Of a stretch of DNA of 64,000 bases, positions 50,925-59,150 are shown in pieces. The notes under the pieces were generated by a model. The model saw nothing but the letters and a program-made list of their open reading frames with translations. It did no database searches and was not told where the DNA came from. This DNA is from Phycisphaerae bacterium (GTDB lineage: Bacteria > Planctomycetota > Phycisphaerae > Phycisphaerales > Phycisphaeraceae), in the NCBI GenBank assembly GCA_030426385.1, contig JAUHYI010000008.1, positions 1 to 64,000 of the forward strand, given 5' to 3'. Each line of letters starts with the position of its first letter. The first letter of the stretch is position 1. Both the position numbers and the translations under genes were made by a program.

Positions 50925-51190
50925 TTAGCCGCCGTCCTTGGGCGGCGCGTGAGTGTTATTGCAAACCGAAAGTGTTTTGCACAATCTGTGACCGTATTGC
51001 AGCCCGGACAGGTCATTTAAGTGGTCAGCCCAGCGTGAATATCTTTAGGCCAGAGATTACGCAGAACGCTCTAATACCCATCCCGTAAAAAACTCGCGCG
51101 GTCTAAATTTTCCCCTCTCACAAACTCACGGTATTCACCGGGAGCTAGCATAGATTTAGAGCGCGAGTATTTATCGTAAATCGTATAACC
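50925..51190. repeat. Family B unit and inverted family C element
   Basis: TTAGCCGCCGTCCTTGGGCG (50925-50950) is a single family B unit. 51061-51190 is an inverted copy of the ~120 bp element seen at 27000-27118, with AACTCGCGCG / GCGCGAGTATT end repeats and a central CGGTATTCACCGGGAGCTAG. Confidence 0.68.
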
Positions 51191-51306
51191 CATAAAAACG
51201 CGGCGATTACAGCGGTAATGCGATTGCCTGCGAATTTTGTTTGCTTTTGTTTCTGCCTTGCCATGTCCCGCGTCAGAACGTTTCAAGCGTGATGGCGCGT
51301 CAGTCT

Positions 51307-51441
51307 GTAACGCGCGTGACGATCGTAACGCGCGATTCATTGGGCCCGCGTGTGATTTTTTGTCCCTACGTTTGGTTTTGTTCAACCACGGTGTACGTTT
51401 CATGCAGTCCCGCAAAAAGGAACGTTCTCCTTTGTAACGCG
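51307..51441. promoter_or_regulatory. Three GTAACGCG motifs upstream of the PEP-CTERM gene
   Basis: GTAACGCGCG at 51307-51316 and 51325-51334 (18 nt apart) and GTAACGCG at 51434-51441. The repeated 8-mer could be an activator or repressor site; no protein is assigned. Confidence 0.3.
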
Positions 51442-51482
51442 GGTTGGTTCGAAACCTTTTACACGTATCAAGGGGATACACC

Positions 51483-52199
51483 ATGTTTCAGGACACTTTC
51501 AAAAGCACCCTCAGCAAACGTATCGCAGCAACCGCTTCGGCAGCTTGCGTCGCAGCGGCTTTCGGATTGACTCCGTCAGCCCACGCGGTGACATTTAACT
51601 TCGACACCGATGCGAACAACAACGCCATCGCCACCGGCGAAGTGATCGACTATGAGTATCAGCCGAACATGACCGTCTACACCTACAACAATCGCACGCC
51701 GGAGTCGTCATACGGCGTGGCCGCGACGGTCGCCATGCCGATCTTCAACGGCAACGCGTTGGTGATCTCCGAATCGAGCAGCTTCAGTGGGCCGACGTCG
51801 ATCAGCCCAGCAACACCCGAGCAGGCCGGCGGCCACTTCATCTTCGCATTCAATCAGGATTACAACGCGGGCAGCTTGTCGTTGTACTCCGGTGGCGGAA
51901 CCGCACAACTCCAGTTCGTCGACAACGGCAGCCTGGTCGGTGTGCAGGAAGTGCAGTTCGACGCGTTGGGCCTTTCGCTGACGACCTGGGGCGACTTCAG
52001 CTTTGACACCCTGGCGGTGGCGTTTTCCGGCGGCGGTGCTCTTGATGACCTGACGGTGTCCAACGAGCCGATCAACGTGGTCTCACAGGTTGAGGACAAC
52101 ACGCGCATCATTGCGACGCCTGAGCCGATCACCGCGACCTTGGGCCTGATGGGTCTGACCGCTCTGACGACCACCTGCCTGGGCCGCCGTCGCAAGTAA
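51483..52199 (+). CDS. PEP-CTERM secreted protein, paralog 1
   Basis: 238 residues from the ATG at 51483 (AAGGGG upstream). The signal peptide is RIAATASAACVAAAFGLTPS-AHA. The body shares with the gene at 52705 the phrases GEVIDYEYQ, TVYTYNN-x-TP-x-S and AGGHFIFAF-x-Q-x-YN-x-GSL/F, indicating a beta-sandwich of one family. The C-terminus TPEPITATLGLMGLTALTTT-CLGRRRK is a PEP-CTERM sorting signal. The exosortase is elsewhere. Expected to be exported and anchored or released; function unknown. Confidence 0.88.
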   Translation: MFQDTFKSTLSKRIAATASAACVAAAFGLTPSAHAVTFNFDTDANNNAIATGEVIDYEYQPNMTVYTYNNRTPESSYGVAATVAMPIFNGNALVISESSSFSGPTSISPATPEQAGGHFIFAFNQDYNAGSLSLYSGGGTAQLQFVDNGSLVGVQEVQFDALGLSLTTWGDFSFDTLAVAFSGGGALDDLTVSNEPINVVSQVEDNTRIIATPEPITATLGLMGLTALTTTCLGRRRK

Positions 52200-52388
52200 G
52201 TCGCAAGTAAGCGACAAGCCCGGGGCACTCGGGACGCGGGGCTGCAAGCGATAGGGCCGACCTGGTCCGAAAAATGATCGAAATGCACCCCGCCCATTTG
52301 TCCCACCTCTGATTCATTAATTGTCCGATTTGTACCCTGATTTTCTTCTTAACCCCACCCATACTGCCAAACACCCCATTGGCAGTTC

Positions 52389-52422
52389 GCCCCGGACGCA
52401 ACGTCCGGGGCATTTTTTTTTA
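52389..52422 (+). terminator. Rho-independent terminator between the PEP-CTERM genes
   Basis: GCCCCGGACG-CAA-CGTCCGGGGC stem (10 bp) followed by ATTTTTTTTTT. Confidence 0.88.
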
Positions 52423-52566
52423 CATAAAAATAGCCTGGATGTCCGAAAAAAAGGTAAAGAGCACCGCTATAATGGTGTTCCAAGGGAAGCTGGGAGAAAC
52501 TAGCTCCATAATCGAACCTGATTATTTGAGCCAAGCCCATACCCATAAAGTATTTGAAAATTTTTA

Positions 52567-52595
52567 TGGACTTCGCATAACGACCACGGTATACT
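52567..52595 (+). promoter_or_regulatory. Candidate promoter of PEP-CTERM paralog 2
   Basis: TGGACT (52567-52572), 17 nt spacer, TATACT (52590-52595). Leader ~105 nt. A second TATAAT at 52468-52473 has no -35 match. Confidence 0.4.
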
Positions 52596-52704
52596 ATGTC
52601 CTCCGTAGTGCTCTTAACGGACCCTGGGGCGGCACTACGAGATACCACAGACCCCGCGGGACCAAGATTGATCCCTCACTGCAATCGGATAGGTAAACAC
52701 GACT

Positions 52705-53337
52705 ATGAAACACAAACTCACCACCACCGTTCTGACCGCCTGCCTCGCCTTGGCACTGATGGCCGGAGCAGCCCACGCGCTGACCTTCGACTTTCAGACT
52801 GATTCGCTAGGCAATGCCATCGCTCCCGGTGAAGTCATCGATTACGAATACCAGAACGACGGCCTAACCGTCTACACCTACAACAATGCCACGCCTGCTC
52901 AGTCGATGGGCATCGCCTACGACGCGGGCAGCACCCGTGGCTTGGCTGTGTCTGACCTCAACAGTCCGGTCAGTCCTGAATCGGCGGGCGGCCACTTCAT
53001 CTTCGCCTTCGATCAGACCTACAACAGCGGTAGCTTCGAATTCGATCTCGGTGGCGGTGCGGGCCAAGTGCAGTTCGTCCTCGGCGGTGCCTTGGTCGGC
53101 TTGGCTGATCTCGTCTCCCCTTCGCTGGTGTTCTCTGATGTGCTCGGCAGCGGCGTCGAATTCGACACCCTCGCCTTTGTCCTCAGCACCGGCGGCTATG
53201 TGGAAGGCCTCAGCGTGGACTACACGCTTGGCGCTACCAGCACAGCGACAACCCCTGAGCCGATCACCGCGACCTTGGGCCTCATGGGCATCGCTGCTCT
53301 GAGCTCCACCGTGCTGGGCCGACGCCGTAACGCGTAA
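52705..53337 (+). CDS. PEP-CTERM secreted protein, paralog 2
   Basis: 210 residues. Signal peptide MKHKLTTTVLTACLALALMA-GAAHA. The body aligns along its length with the preceding gene (LTFDFQTDSLGNAIAPGEVI, LTVYTYNNATPAQSMG, ESAGGHFIFAFDQTYNSGSF) but lacks about 25 residues near the C-terminus. The PEP-CTERM tail is TPEPITATLGLMGIAALSST-VLGRRRNA. Each paralog has its own terminator, so they are probably separately expressed after an old tandem duplication. Codon choice is C-richer than in the + strand genes at 20-48 kb. Confidence 0.88.
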   Translation: MKHKLTTTVLTACLALALMAGAAHALTFDFQTDSLGNAIAPGEVIDYEYQNDGLTVYTYNNATPAQSMGIAYDAGSTRGLAVSDLNSPVSPESAGGHFIFAFDQTYNSGSFEFDLGGGAGQVQFVLGGALVGLADLVSPSLVFSDVLGSGVEFDTLAFVLSTGGYVEGLSVDYTLGATSTATTPEPITATLGLMGIAALSSTVLGRRRNA

Positions 53338-53410
53338 CCCCTCGCACGCTTCCCACGTGAAGACGTGAATAAACCAATCACGATTCTCACGACAATCCAG
53401 TTAATCACGA

Positions 53411-53441
53411 AGCCCACGGATTTCATCCGTGGGCTTTTTTT
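53411..53441 (+). terminator. Rho-independent terminator after PEP-CTERM paralog 2
   Basis: AGCCCACGGAT-TTC-ATCCGTGGGCT (11 bp perfect stem) followed by TTTTTT. Confidence 0.93.
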
Positions 53442-53643
53442 GCTCCAAGTTTGGCGTTTAGCAGCAGCGGCGCAGCCGCCCATGAGTGCGTGTACCCATG
53501 GATAAACACCGGACGCTACGCGTCTCCCGCTAAACGTGTGGCTGGGTTGTGCTAGCCCCCGGTGAATACCGGGGGTTGGTGTGGGGTCGGTGTGAAGAGA
53601 AATTTTAAAACGCACGAGTTTTTTAATGAGGCAAGTATGAACG
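53442..53643. repeat. Family A and family C repeats between convergent genes
   Basis: GGACGCTACGCGTCTCCCGC plus TAAAC (53511-53535) and GCTAGCCCCCGGTGAATACC (53551-53574), then AACGCACGAGTTTTTTAATG, the 3' companion of family C. Confidence 0.7.
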
Positions 53644-54681
53644 CTACTGTCTTTCAAAAAATCGCACCGCATTGTCGTGATAAATGGATTGCAACAAGCT
53701 CGTATCCAATTGCGCTCCGCTAAGCGTGGCCGTCGACTCGCGCGGCAGGGTTGGATCGATCAATGACAGATCAGGATCAACAATCGGGCTGGCCCCGTGG
53801 TAATCCGTTTCCAACATCACCCGCAGCGCCCAGTAGCGACTGGCATACAAGTCGTACGGATGCTCGTCGTCAGGCATGGCCACGATGTCACTGCCAAACA
53901 GGATTCGGTCGACATATCGGCGACAGAAATCCGCGAACGCCTCAATGTGTTTGCTCAGCTCGCGCACCATCCACTTGGTTGCGGAGGTGTCGATCCACAA
54001 ATTTGGATGACGATCAAGTAGCCCCGCGATGCGCTCGAGATCCTCGGGACTGCCCGCCATATGCGCGGCGATCCAACGCACATCATGAAACTGATCGAGC
54101 AATCGTTCGAGGGGTTCGTATTGCTGCGCTTTGGTGCCGTACCGGTGATGGTCTTTGTAGTGCGTGGCAAACCATGTATCGGGGTCGCTCACATGCGTCA
54201 TGAAATCCATGCCATGGTCGCGCGCGATGTGCATGGCTTTCAATCGACTCGGGGCATCGAGGATGAGGTCATCGCTGAGATCCCGGCCTCGCGGTGCGGC
54301 CCAGAATTTACAAATCGTCGAACCGCGTTGAGCGTATTCCGTAATACGCTTGTGCCAATTGACGTTGAACGTATCGGGATTGTCGCGCTGTGTGTAATCG
54401 GGCACGGCAATGAATCGAATGCGATCGCCGAACTGTTCGCGCATGGCGTCGACATTCTCAATTTTGGAGGTCATTGAATAAATTTTCTCGATCCCGAAGT
54501 GGTCGGCAACCGTAAGATAGCGCGTCGCCGCATCAATGCCGTTGATGTGCGTGTGTATGTCCCAGATCGGCCCAAGCTTGGCGAAGCGCGCGGCTTCGTG
54601 GCGATAGTTCAGACCCAACCGGTTGGCATCATGGAGCGATTGAACGTGAGATTGAATGTGAAACGTATTCATCAATTTCAA
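53644..54681 (-). CDS. Amidohydrolase family protein
   Basis: 345 residues of the amidohydrolase-2 superfamily. IWDIHTHINGIDAA gives the HxH metal site, MDFMTHVSDPDTWF and IAAHMAGSPEDLERI further His ligands, LWIDTSATKW a conserved strand and ILFGSDIVAMPDDEHPY the final Asp. It ends with the family's SIYHDNAVRFFERQ, where N-A-x-R/K-x-F/L is typical. It may start at the ATG at 54672. It resembles uronate-isomerase-like or lactonase-type hydrolases, but no substrate can be named. It stands alone, convergent with the PEP-CTERM gene. Confidence 0.82.
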   Translation of the reverse strand: MKLMNTFHIQSHVQSLHDANRLGLNYRHEAARFAKLGPIWDIHTHINGIDAATRYLTVADHFGIEKIYSMTSKIENVDAMREQFGDRIRFIAVPDYTQRDNPDTFNVNWHKRITEYAQRGSTICKFWAAPRGRDLSDDLILDAPSRLKAMHIARDHGMDFMTHVSDPDTWFATHYKDHHRYGTKAQQYEPLERLLDQFHDVRWIAAHMAGSPEDLERIAGLLDRHPNLWIDTSATKWMVRELSKHIEAFADFCRRYVDRILFGSDIVAMPDDEHPYDLYASRYWALRVMLETDYHGASPIVDPDLSLIDPTLPRESTATLSGAQLDTSLLQSIYHDNAVRFFERQ

Positions 54682-54955
54682 GTGTAGCCGGGAAACAAAT
54701 CAAAATGAGAGGCGTCCAATAAATCAATGAAAATTCATGATTGTCCGAGTAGAATGTATCTTAAACGTGTCCTGGTGATGGGCGATATTTTTTCGCCGTT
54801 CGATGCCGGGAAACCCGAAAATTAAGGTAGTAACAGTTTGTGATTTGAGGCTGAAAAGTCGCGAGAAATGTGGAGAGAAAATCGGGGAAAGCTGGGGCAC
54901 AAGGTGGGGGGGCGGGGACATTTCGCCGAAGATACAGATAGTAGAAATTATAGAT
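54682..54955. other. Divergent region upstream of the HAD phosphatase gene
   Basis: Contains GGCGATATTTTTTCGCC (small palindrome, ~54782) and AAGGTGGGGGGGCGGGG (54901), a G-tract that is + strand G-rich and so an exception to the polarity seen after 49.8 kb. No gene. Confidence 0.4.
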
Positions 54956-55879
54956 ATGAGTTCAGACACCCACGACCCGTTCGATCTTTTTGCGCACGAT
55001 GCGGATGACATCGGCGGTGGCAGCGCGTCCGCAATTTTGGATTTCGAACCGCCTCCCGAATCGATCGATGTGCAATTGTTAGCGCTCGATTTGGACGGCA
55101 CGATGTTGCGCAACAGTAAAAAAGTGAGCGTTGCGACAGTGCGCATGATTCGTCGAGTGGTTCGGCAAGGTATTCCGGTGGTGTTGGCCACCGCACGTCC
55201 ACCGCGCAGCACGCGCGAGGTGTACAACCTGTTGGGCCTGAACACGCCGGTGATTAATTACAACGGCGCATTGATTCAAATCCCCGGCAAGCGCCGCGAC
55301 CTGTACCATCAACCGTTGGACCAAAAACTGGCGGGTGAAATTATCCGCTTGGCGCGTAAGGTCGACAAGCAAGTGGTGGTCAGTCTGGAAATTCGCGACA
55401 AGTGGTATACCGATCACGTCGACGAATCCTTGCCGACCGAAACGTCGCGCAAGTTCTCGCCTGATTTTGTTGGGCCGTTGGAATCGTTCCTGCATGTGCC
55501 GGTGACGAAAATGATGTTGCTCGCGCCGCCGGAACGATTGGCTGCGGTGAAAAATGCAGTGGCGAAAAAATTCATCGGCCAAATCGGCATCGCTATTTCC
55601 GATGAGCATCTGATGCAGGTGATTCATCCCGATGTCGACAAGGGCGCTGCGTTGAAAATCGTGGCCGACCATTTGAAAGTCGATCGCGAAAATATCCTGG
55701 CCATCGGTGATGCACCCAACGACATCGGCATGTTGCAATACGCGGGTATGGGATTGGCCATGGCCAACGGGTGGGACAGTGTTCGCGATGTCGCTGACGC
55801 GGTGATACCCACCAACAACGACGACGGCGTCGCCTATGCCATCCGCAAATACATCCTGCATTTGCCCACGGATATCTGA
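54956..55879 (+). CDS. Cof-type HAD-superfamily phosphatase
   Basis: 307 residues from the ATG at 54956. After ~38 acidic, low-complexity residues the HAD core begins: QLLALDLDGTMLRNSKKVS (motif I), PVVLATARPP (motif II), a C2-type cap (VINYNGALIQ to LMQVIHPDVDKGAALKIVAD) with the motif III Lys in DKGAAL, and ILAIGDAPNDIGMLQYAG (motif IV, GDxxND). The C-terminus AVIPTNNDDGVAYAIRKYI is typical of Cof/YbiV proteins, which hydrolyse sugar phosphates or flavin/PLP phosphates. The extended upstream frame is repeat-derived and was not used. Confidence 0.9.
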   Translation: MSSDTHDPFDLFAHDADDIGGGSASAILDFEPPPESIDVQLLALDLDGTMLRNSKKVSVATVRMIRRVVRQGIPVVLATARPPRSTREVYNLLGLNTPVINYNGALIQIPGKRRDLYHQPLDQKLAGEIIRLARKVDKQVVVSLEIRDKWYTDHVDESLPTETSRKFSPDFVGPLESFLHVPVTKMMLLAPPERLAAVKNAVAKKFIGQIGIAISDEHLMQVIHPDVDKGAALKIVADHLKVDRENILAIGDAPNDIGMLQYAGMGLAMANGWDSVRDVADAVIPTNNDDGVAYAIRKYILHLPTDI

Positions 55880-56182
55880 TCAACGCTTGTCTGAATGGCC
55901 GCCGATGAACGCAAGTGAACACGGATAGGCGCGGATCAAACCAGAAGATTAACGAGGAATTCAGGAACACAGGAAAGAGATATTGCTTGCGCCAGATTAA
56001 TTTTCTGGTTTCCTGATTTCCGGTATTCCTCGTTAATACTCATACCAATCCCGAAAAAAGTTCGTGCGTTAGCCGCCGCCTTTATGGCGGCGCGTCGGCC
56101 TATTTATGTTTAGTGCACGTTTCGCGCCGCCTGAAGGCGACGGCTAACGGGAGATCGCGCACATCACGCCACGCGATTCGCG
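55880..56182. repeat. Inverted repeat (ATTAACGAGGAAT type) and family B pair
   Basis: 55939-56040: ATTAACGAGGAATTCAGGAA and, inverted, ATTCCTCGTTAAT with CAGGAAACCAGAAAA. 56069-56149: inverted family B pair, TTAGCCGCCGCCTTTATGGC and GCGCCGCC...GGCTAACGGG. No gene. Confidence 0.75.
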
Positions 56183-57226
56183 TTATAGCAACCCCGTGGT
56201 TTCATTCAGGCCCAGCATCAGGTTCATGTTTTGAATGGCCTGGCCGGCGGCGCCCTTGACCATGTTGTCGATCGCACTGAACGCGACGATTTTTGCCGGT
56301 CGATCGGGATGACGAATCAGGCGTGCGGTGACATCGCAGAAATTCGTGTTGCGCACATGTTTCACATTCGGCAGATGGGCGACCACACGCACGAACGGCT
56401 CGGCTGCGTAAGCATCCTGATACGCTTCCAGCAAATCCTCATCTGTCACATCATCGTCGGCAGGTTCCAGATAGATCGTTTCCAGAATGCCCTGATCGAT
56501 CGGCAGCAAGTGCGGCACGAATGTGGTGTCCACGGATTTGCCCGCGACTCGCGACAGCGTCTGTTCGATTTCCGGTTGATGGCGATGACCGCCGATGGTG
56601 CCATACGCATAATACGATTCGTTTTCTTCAGGGAAATGCAACGCGGGTTTCGCGCCTCGGCCCGCACCAGTCACGCCGGACGCGGCGTTGATGATGATGT
56701 TGGAAGTGTTAGCCAGACTGTGGTTGAGCAAAGGCGCGATGGCTAACGCTGCGGCAGTCGGATAGCAACCGGGGTTAGCGATGAATGTGCTATCCACGAT
56801 TTTGTTGCGCATCAGTTCGGGCAGCCCGTACACCGCATCGGGCAGGTGCTCGCGGTCGGTGTGTTCGTGTTCGTAAACCCGTTCATATAGATCCGGGTCG
56901 GCCAACCGATAGTCGGCAGACAGGTCGATGACTTTCACGCCTGCGTCGAGCAACATGGGTGCGTAGTCCATCGCCGCGCGGTGGGGCAGTGCTAAAAAGG
57001 CTACGTCGGCAGCATCGGCAATCGCATCCGCATCGATCGGCTGACACATCGCAACCTCAGGATCGATTCGGCCCAACAAGCGCGGGAACTCGATCGTGAT
57101 GTCGGTTTCTTCCTCGCGATGGCTGGCTAAATACACCGGCTCAACGTCCGGATGGCGCAGCAACCAATCCAACAGAAAATAGCCTGTGTAACCGGTGGGT
57201 CCGACAATGGCGATCTGATACGGCAT
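56183..57226 (-). CDS. argC: N-acetyl-gamma-glutamyl-phosphate reductase
   Basis: 347 residues. NADPH-dependent reduction of N-acetylglutamyl phosphate in arginine synthesis. The Rossmann start is MPYQIAIVGPTGYTGYFLLD. ALPHRAAM, VIDLSADYRL, YGLPELMRNKI and the catalytic Cys in ANPGCYPTAAALAI follow. SGVTGAGRGAKPALHF, NESYYAYGTIGGHRHQPEIE (catalytic His) and VPHLLPIDQGI complete the family. The ATG at 57226 is preferred over a repeat-derived GTG extension at 57286. GACAAT stands 6 nt upstream. No other arg genes are nearby. Confidence 0.95.
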   Translation of the reverse strand: MPYQIAIVGPTGYTGYFLLDWLLRHPDVEPVYLASHREEETDITIEFPRLLGRIDPEVAMCQPIDADAIADAADVAFLALPHRAAMDYAPMLLDAGVKVIDLSADYRLADPDLYERVYEHEHTDREHLPDAVYGLPELMRNKIVDSTFIANPGCYPTAAALAIAPLLNHSLANTSNIIINAASGVTGAGRGAKPALHFPEENESYYAYGTIGGHRHQPEIEQTLSRVAGKSVDTTFVPHLLPIDQGILETIYLEPADDDVTDEDLLEAYQDAYAAEPFVRVVAHLPNVKHVRNTNFCDVTARLIRHPDRPAKIVAFSAIDNMVKGAAGQAIQNMNLMLGLNETTGLL

Positions 57227-57451
57227 GGCGAAATTGTCAGTGTTGCACCCCAAAAGAGCAAATCTGCCATTCCGACACCCCCCCACCCCCCCCCCACATT
57301 CCCCCCTCCCACCCCACCCGCCTCCCCTCGCCTACCTCCACCTCCTCTCCACATTTCCCTTGGGGTTCTGAATCGTTTTTTTAGAGGCGGTGCTGTGGGT
57401 AATTGAATGTGAATGTGGAAATTAGAAAATACGCGGATTTTTTCGGAGATT
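57227..57451. repeat. C-tract repeat block upstream of argC
   Basis: 57270-57345 is almost pure C with scattered A/T (CCCCCCCCCACATTCCCCCC), i.e. G-rich on the minus strand, which is the argC strand. Same GAATGTGGGGGG core as elsewhere. Confidence 0.7.
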
Positions 57452-57466
57452 TGGCACGGCGATTGC
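57452..57466 (+). promoter_or_regulatory. Sigma-54 promoter of hsp20
   Basis: TGGCAC-GGCGA-TTGC: GG and GC dinucleotides separated by exactly 10 bp, matching the -24/-12 consensus except the last base. Predicted start near 57478, leader ~82 nt. Confidence 0.75.
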
Positions 57467-57559
57467 GACAGATACAACGGCCCGCGTATGGTTACGGGCC
57501 AAACGCAACAAGCGTTTTATTTGGAACAATCGGTTTTTATTTTCAGAAGGAGGTTTGCC

Positions 57560-58027
57560 ATGTTACCTGTCACTTTACGACGTCGTCCTGCGAACAGCCA
57601 TCCGAATTCCTACGCGTGGAACAGTCCACTCGATCTACTCAGCGATGAGATTGATCAATGGTTTGGCCGAGCGATCAACAGCGATACGACCGAATTGACT
57701 GCGGCCTATCCGGTCGACATACGCGAAGACAAAGATGCGTTTTACGTTGATGCGGAAATGCCGGGCTATGCGAAGGATGAAATCGAGATCACGCTAGAAA
57801 ACGGCGTGCTACAGATTTCGGCACAGCGTCAACGTGAATCGGACGACAATGAAAACGGCCAATCGCATCACATTCGCGAACGGCGATACACTCGCGTGGC
57901 TCGACGCTTCGCACTGCCCACCACGGTCGACGAACAGAAGGTCGATGCAAAATTGGCAGACGGCGTGTTGCGCCTGACCATCGCCAAGCGTGAAGAGGTC
58001 AAGCCGAAAAAAATTACCGTGAGCTAA
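57560..58027 (+). CDS. Hsp20 family small heat shock protein
   Basis: 155 residues. The alpha-crystallin domain runs ~48-140: YPVDIREDKDAFYVDAEMPG, EIEITLENGVLQISAQRQRE, then RRYTRVARRFALPTTVDEQK and LADGVLRLTIAKREEVKPK (the A-x-x-x-n-G-v-L motif). The N-terminus (LRRRPANSHPNSYAWNSPLD) is typical of class A/B bacterial sHSPs; the tail KKITVS holds an I-x-V type motif that drives oligomerisation. It is an ATP-independent holdase. AGAAGGAGG stands 6 nt before the ATG. A sigma-54 promoter and a leader with two short hairpins (57479-57515) precede it, and a terminator follows. Confidence 0.94.
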   Translation: MLPVTLRRRPANSHPNSYAWNSPLDLLSDEIDQWFGRAINSDTTELTAAYPVDIREDKDAFYVDAEMPGYAKDEIEITLENGVLQISAQRQRESDDNENGQSHHIRERRYTRVARRFALPTTVDEQKVDAKLADGVLRLTIAKREEVKPKKITVS

Positions 58028-58123
58028 ACACACAAACGCGAAATCACGGATCGGCCTGCCTATGATTAGGCAGATCAACAAAACCCCCGTTTGTTCGGGT
58101 TGAATAAACAAGACCCCCCGAAG

Positions 58124-58164
58124 CCCCTGGCAAACCGCCCACCGGTTTGCTGGGGGTATTTTTT
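58124..58164 (+). terminator. Rho-independent terminator of hsp20
   Basis: CCCCTGGCAAACCG pairs with CGGTTTGCTGGGG (one bulge), followed by TATTTTTT. Confidence 0.75.
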
Positions 58165-58361
58165 GGGGGGTACTTTTATGAATCAATTTTCAGCGCATCA
58201 TCAATCCCGCTACAGTGCTTCCACGTTTAGCGGACGACGCGCAGCGTCCCGTTTTTCCCAAAAAAACAAATGAGGAAGCCAGGAACACAGGAATTTATGT
58301 TTCGCCTTCCCGTATTCCTCGTTTCCTCGTTAAACACATTCCCATGCATTCGCAGACAAAT
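58165..58361. repeat. Family A palindrome and GAGGAA inverted repeat
   Basis: GTTTAGCGGACGACGCGCAG plus CGTCCCG (58225-58251), then ATGAGGAAGCCAGGAACACA and, inverted, TATTCCTCGTTTCCTCGTTAA (58269-58337), related to the repeat at 55939-56040. Confidence 0.7.
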
Positions 58362-59021
58362 CTATTCGTCATCCCCAATCACACCCACCTGCGGGCAACT
58401 GCGCACCAGTTCGCACGCATCGCACTTGGGATTGCGAGCGGCACAGACTTGCCGTCCGTGATAGATCAACAGGTGCGATAGCATCGTCCAGTTTTTGCGC
58501 GGGAACAGTTCCACTAGATCGCGTTCGATTTTCACCGCATCCTTGGCATGGTTGTCCGTCCATCCCAGTCGCTTGCTCAATCGCCCGACATGCGTGTCCA
58601 CCACCACGCCTTCGTTAATGCCAAACGCATTGCCTAAAACCACGTTGGCCGTTTTGCGTGCCACGCCCGGCAGCGATAACAATTCGTCCATCGTGCTTGG
58701 TACTTTTCCATGGAACACGTCTGTGATGCGCTCGCTGGCGCCCTTGATCGATTTGGCTTTGTTGCGATAGAAACCCGTCGTGCGCACCAGCTCTTCCAGA
58801 TCATCAATCGGCGCGTCTGCCATTTTGGAGGGACTCGGATATTTTTTGAAAAGTGCAGGCGTCACCTTGTTCACCCGCACGTCTGTGCATTGGGCTGACA
58901 AAATCGTCGCGATCAATAATTCAAACGCATTGCGATGATCCAGCGCACAATGCGCATCCGGATACATCGCCTCCAGCTTTGCGTAAACCCGTTGTGCTCG
59001 ACGTTTGATCACCGCATCCAT
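58362..59021 (-). CDS. nth: Endonuclease III
   Basis: 219 residues, a DNA glycosylase/AP lyase for oxidised pyrimidines. The HhH motif is LPGVARKTANVVL with catalytic Lys. The catalytic Asp is in VVVDTHVGRLSKRLG. The iron-sulfur loop CAARNPKCDACELVRSC has the exact C-x6-C-x2-C-x5-C spacing. The N-terminal helix region LDHRNAFELLIATILSAQCT-DVRVN is standard. The ATG at 59021 was chosen because residues upstream are encoded by the C-tract repeat (GGGEVGGGVG). TAGGAT lies 8 nt before the start. Confidence 0.95.
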   Translation of the reverse strand: MDAVIKRRAQRVYAKLEAMYPDAHCALDHRNAFELLIATILSAQCTDVRVNKVTPALFKKYPSPSKMADAPIDDLEELVRTTGFYRNKAKSIKGASERITDVFHGKVPSTMDELLSLPGVARKTANVVLGNAFGINEGVVVDTHVGRLSKRLGWTDNHAKDAVKIERDLVELFPRKNWTMLSHLLIYHGRQVCAARNPKCDACELVRSCPQVGVIGDDE

Positions 59022-59150
59022 GAATACATATCCTACCCCCCCCCCCACCTCCCCCCCGCCCACACACACACTTTTCGCCCTTTACCCCGGTTGCCCATCT
59101 GGCGACACGATGTTCCGCGCGTTCCATTTGCGGGTCAGGTTTGTGCTCAC

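Noticed and set aside
51443-51470. GGTTGGTTCGAAACC-like string considered as a tRNA T-loop
   Set aside because: No cloverleaf can be drawn around it; no tRNA was recognised in the window.
52570-52580. ACTTCGCATAA matches the XerC half of a dif site near the skew switch
   Set aside because: The adjacent XerD half does not match TTATGTTAAAT, and one such half-site is expected by chance in a window this size.
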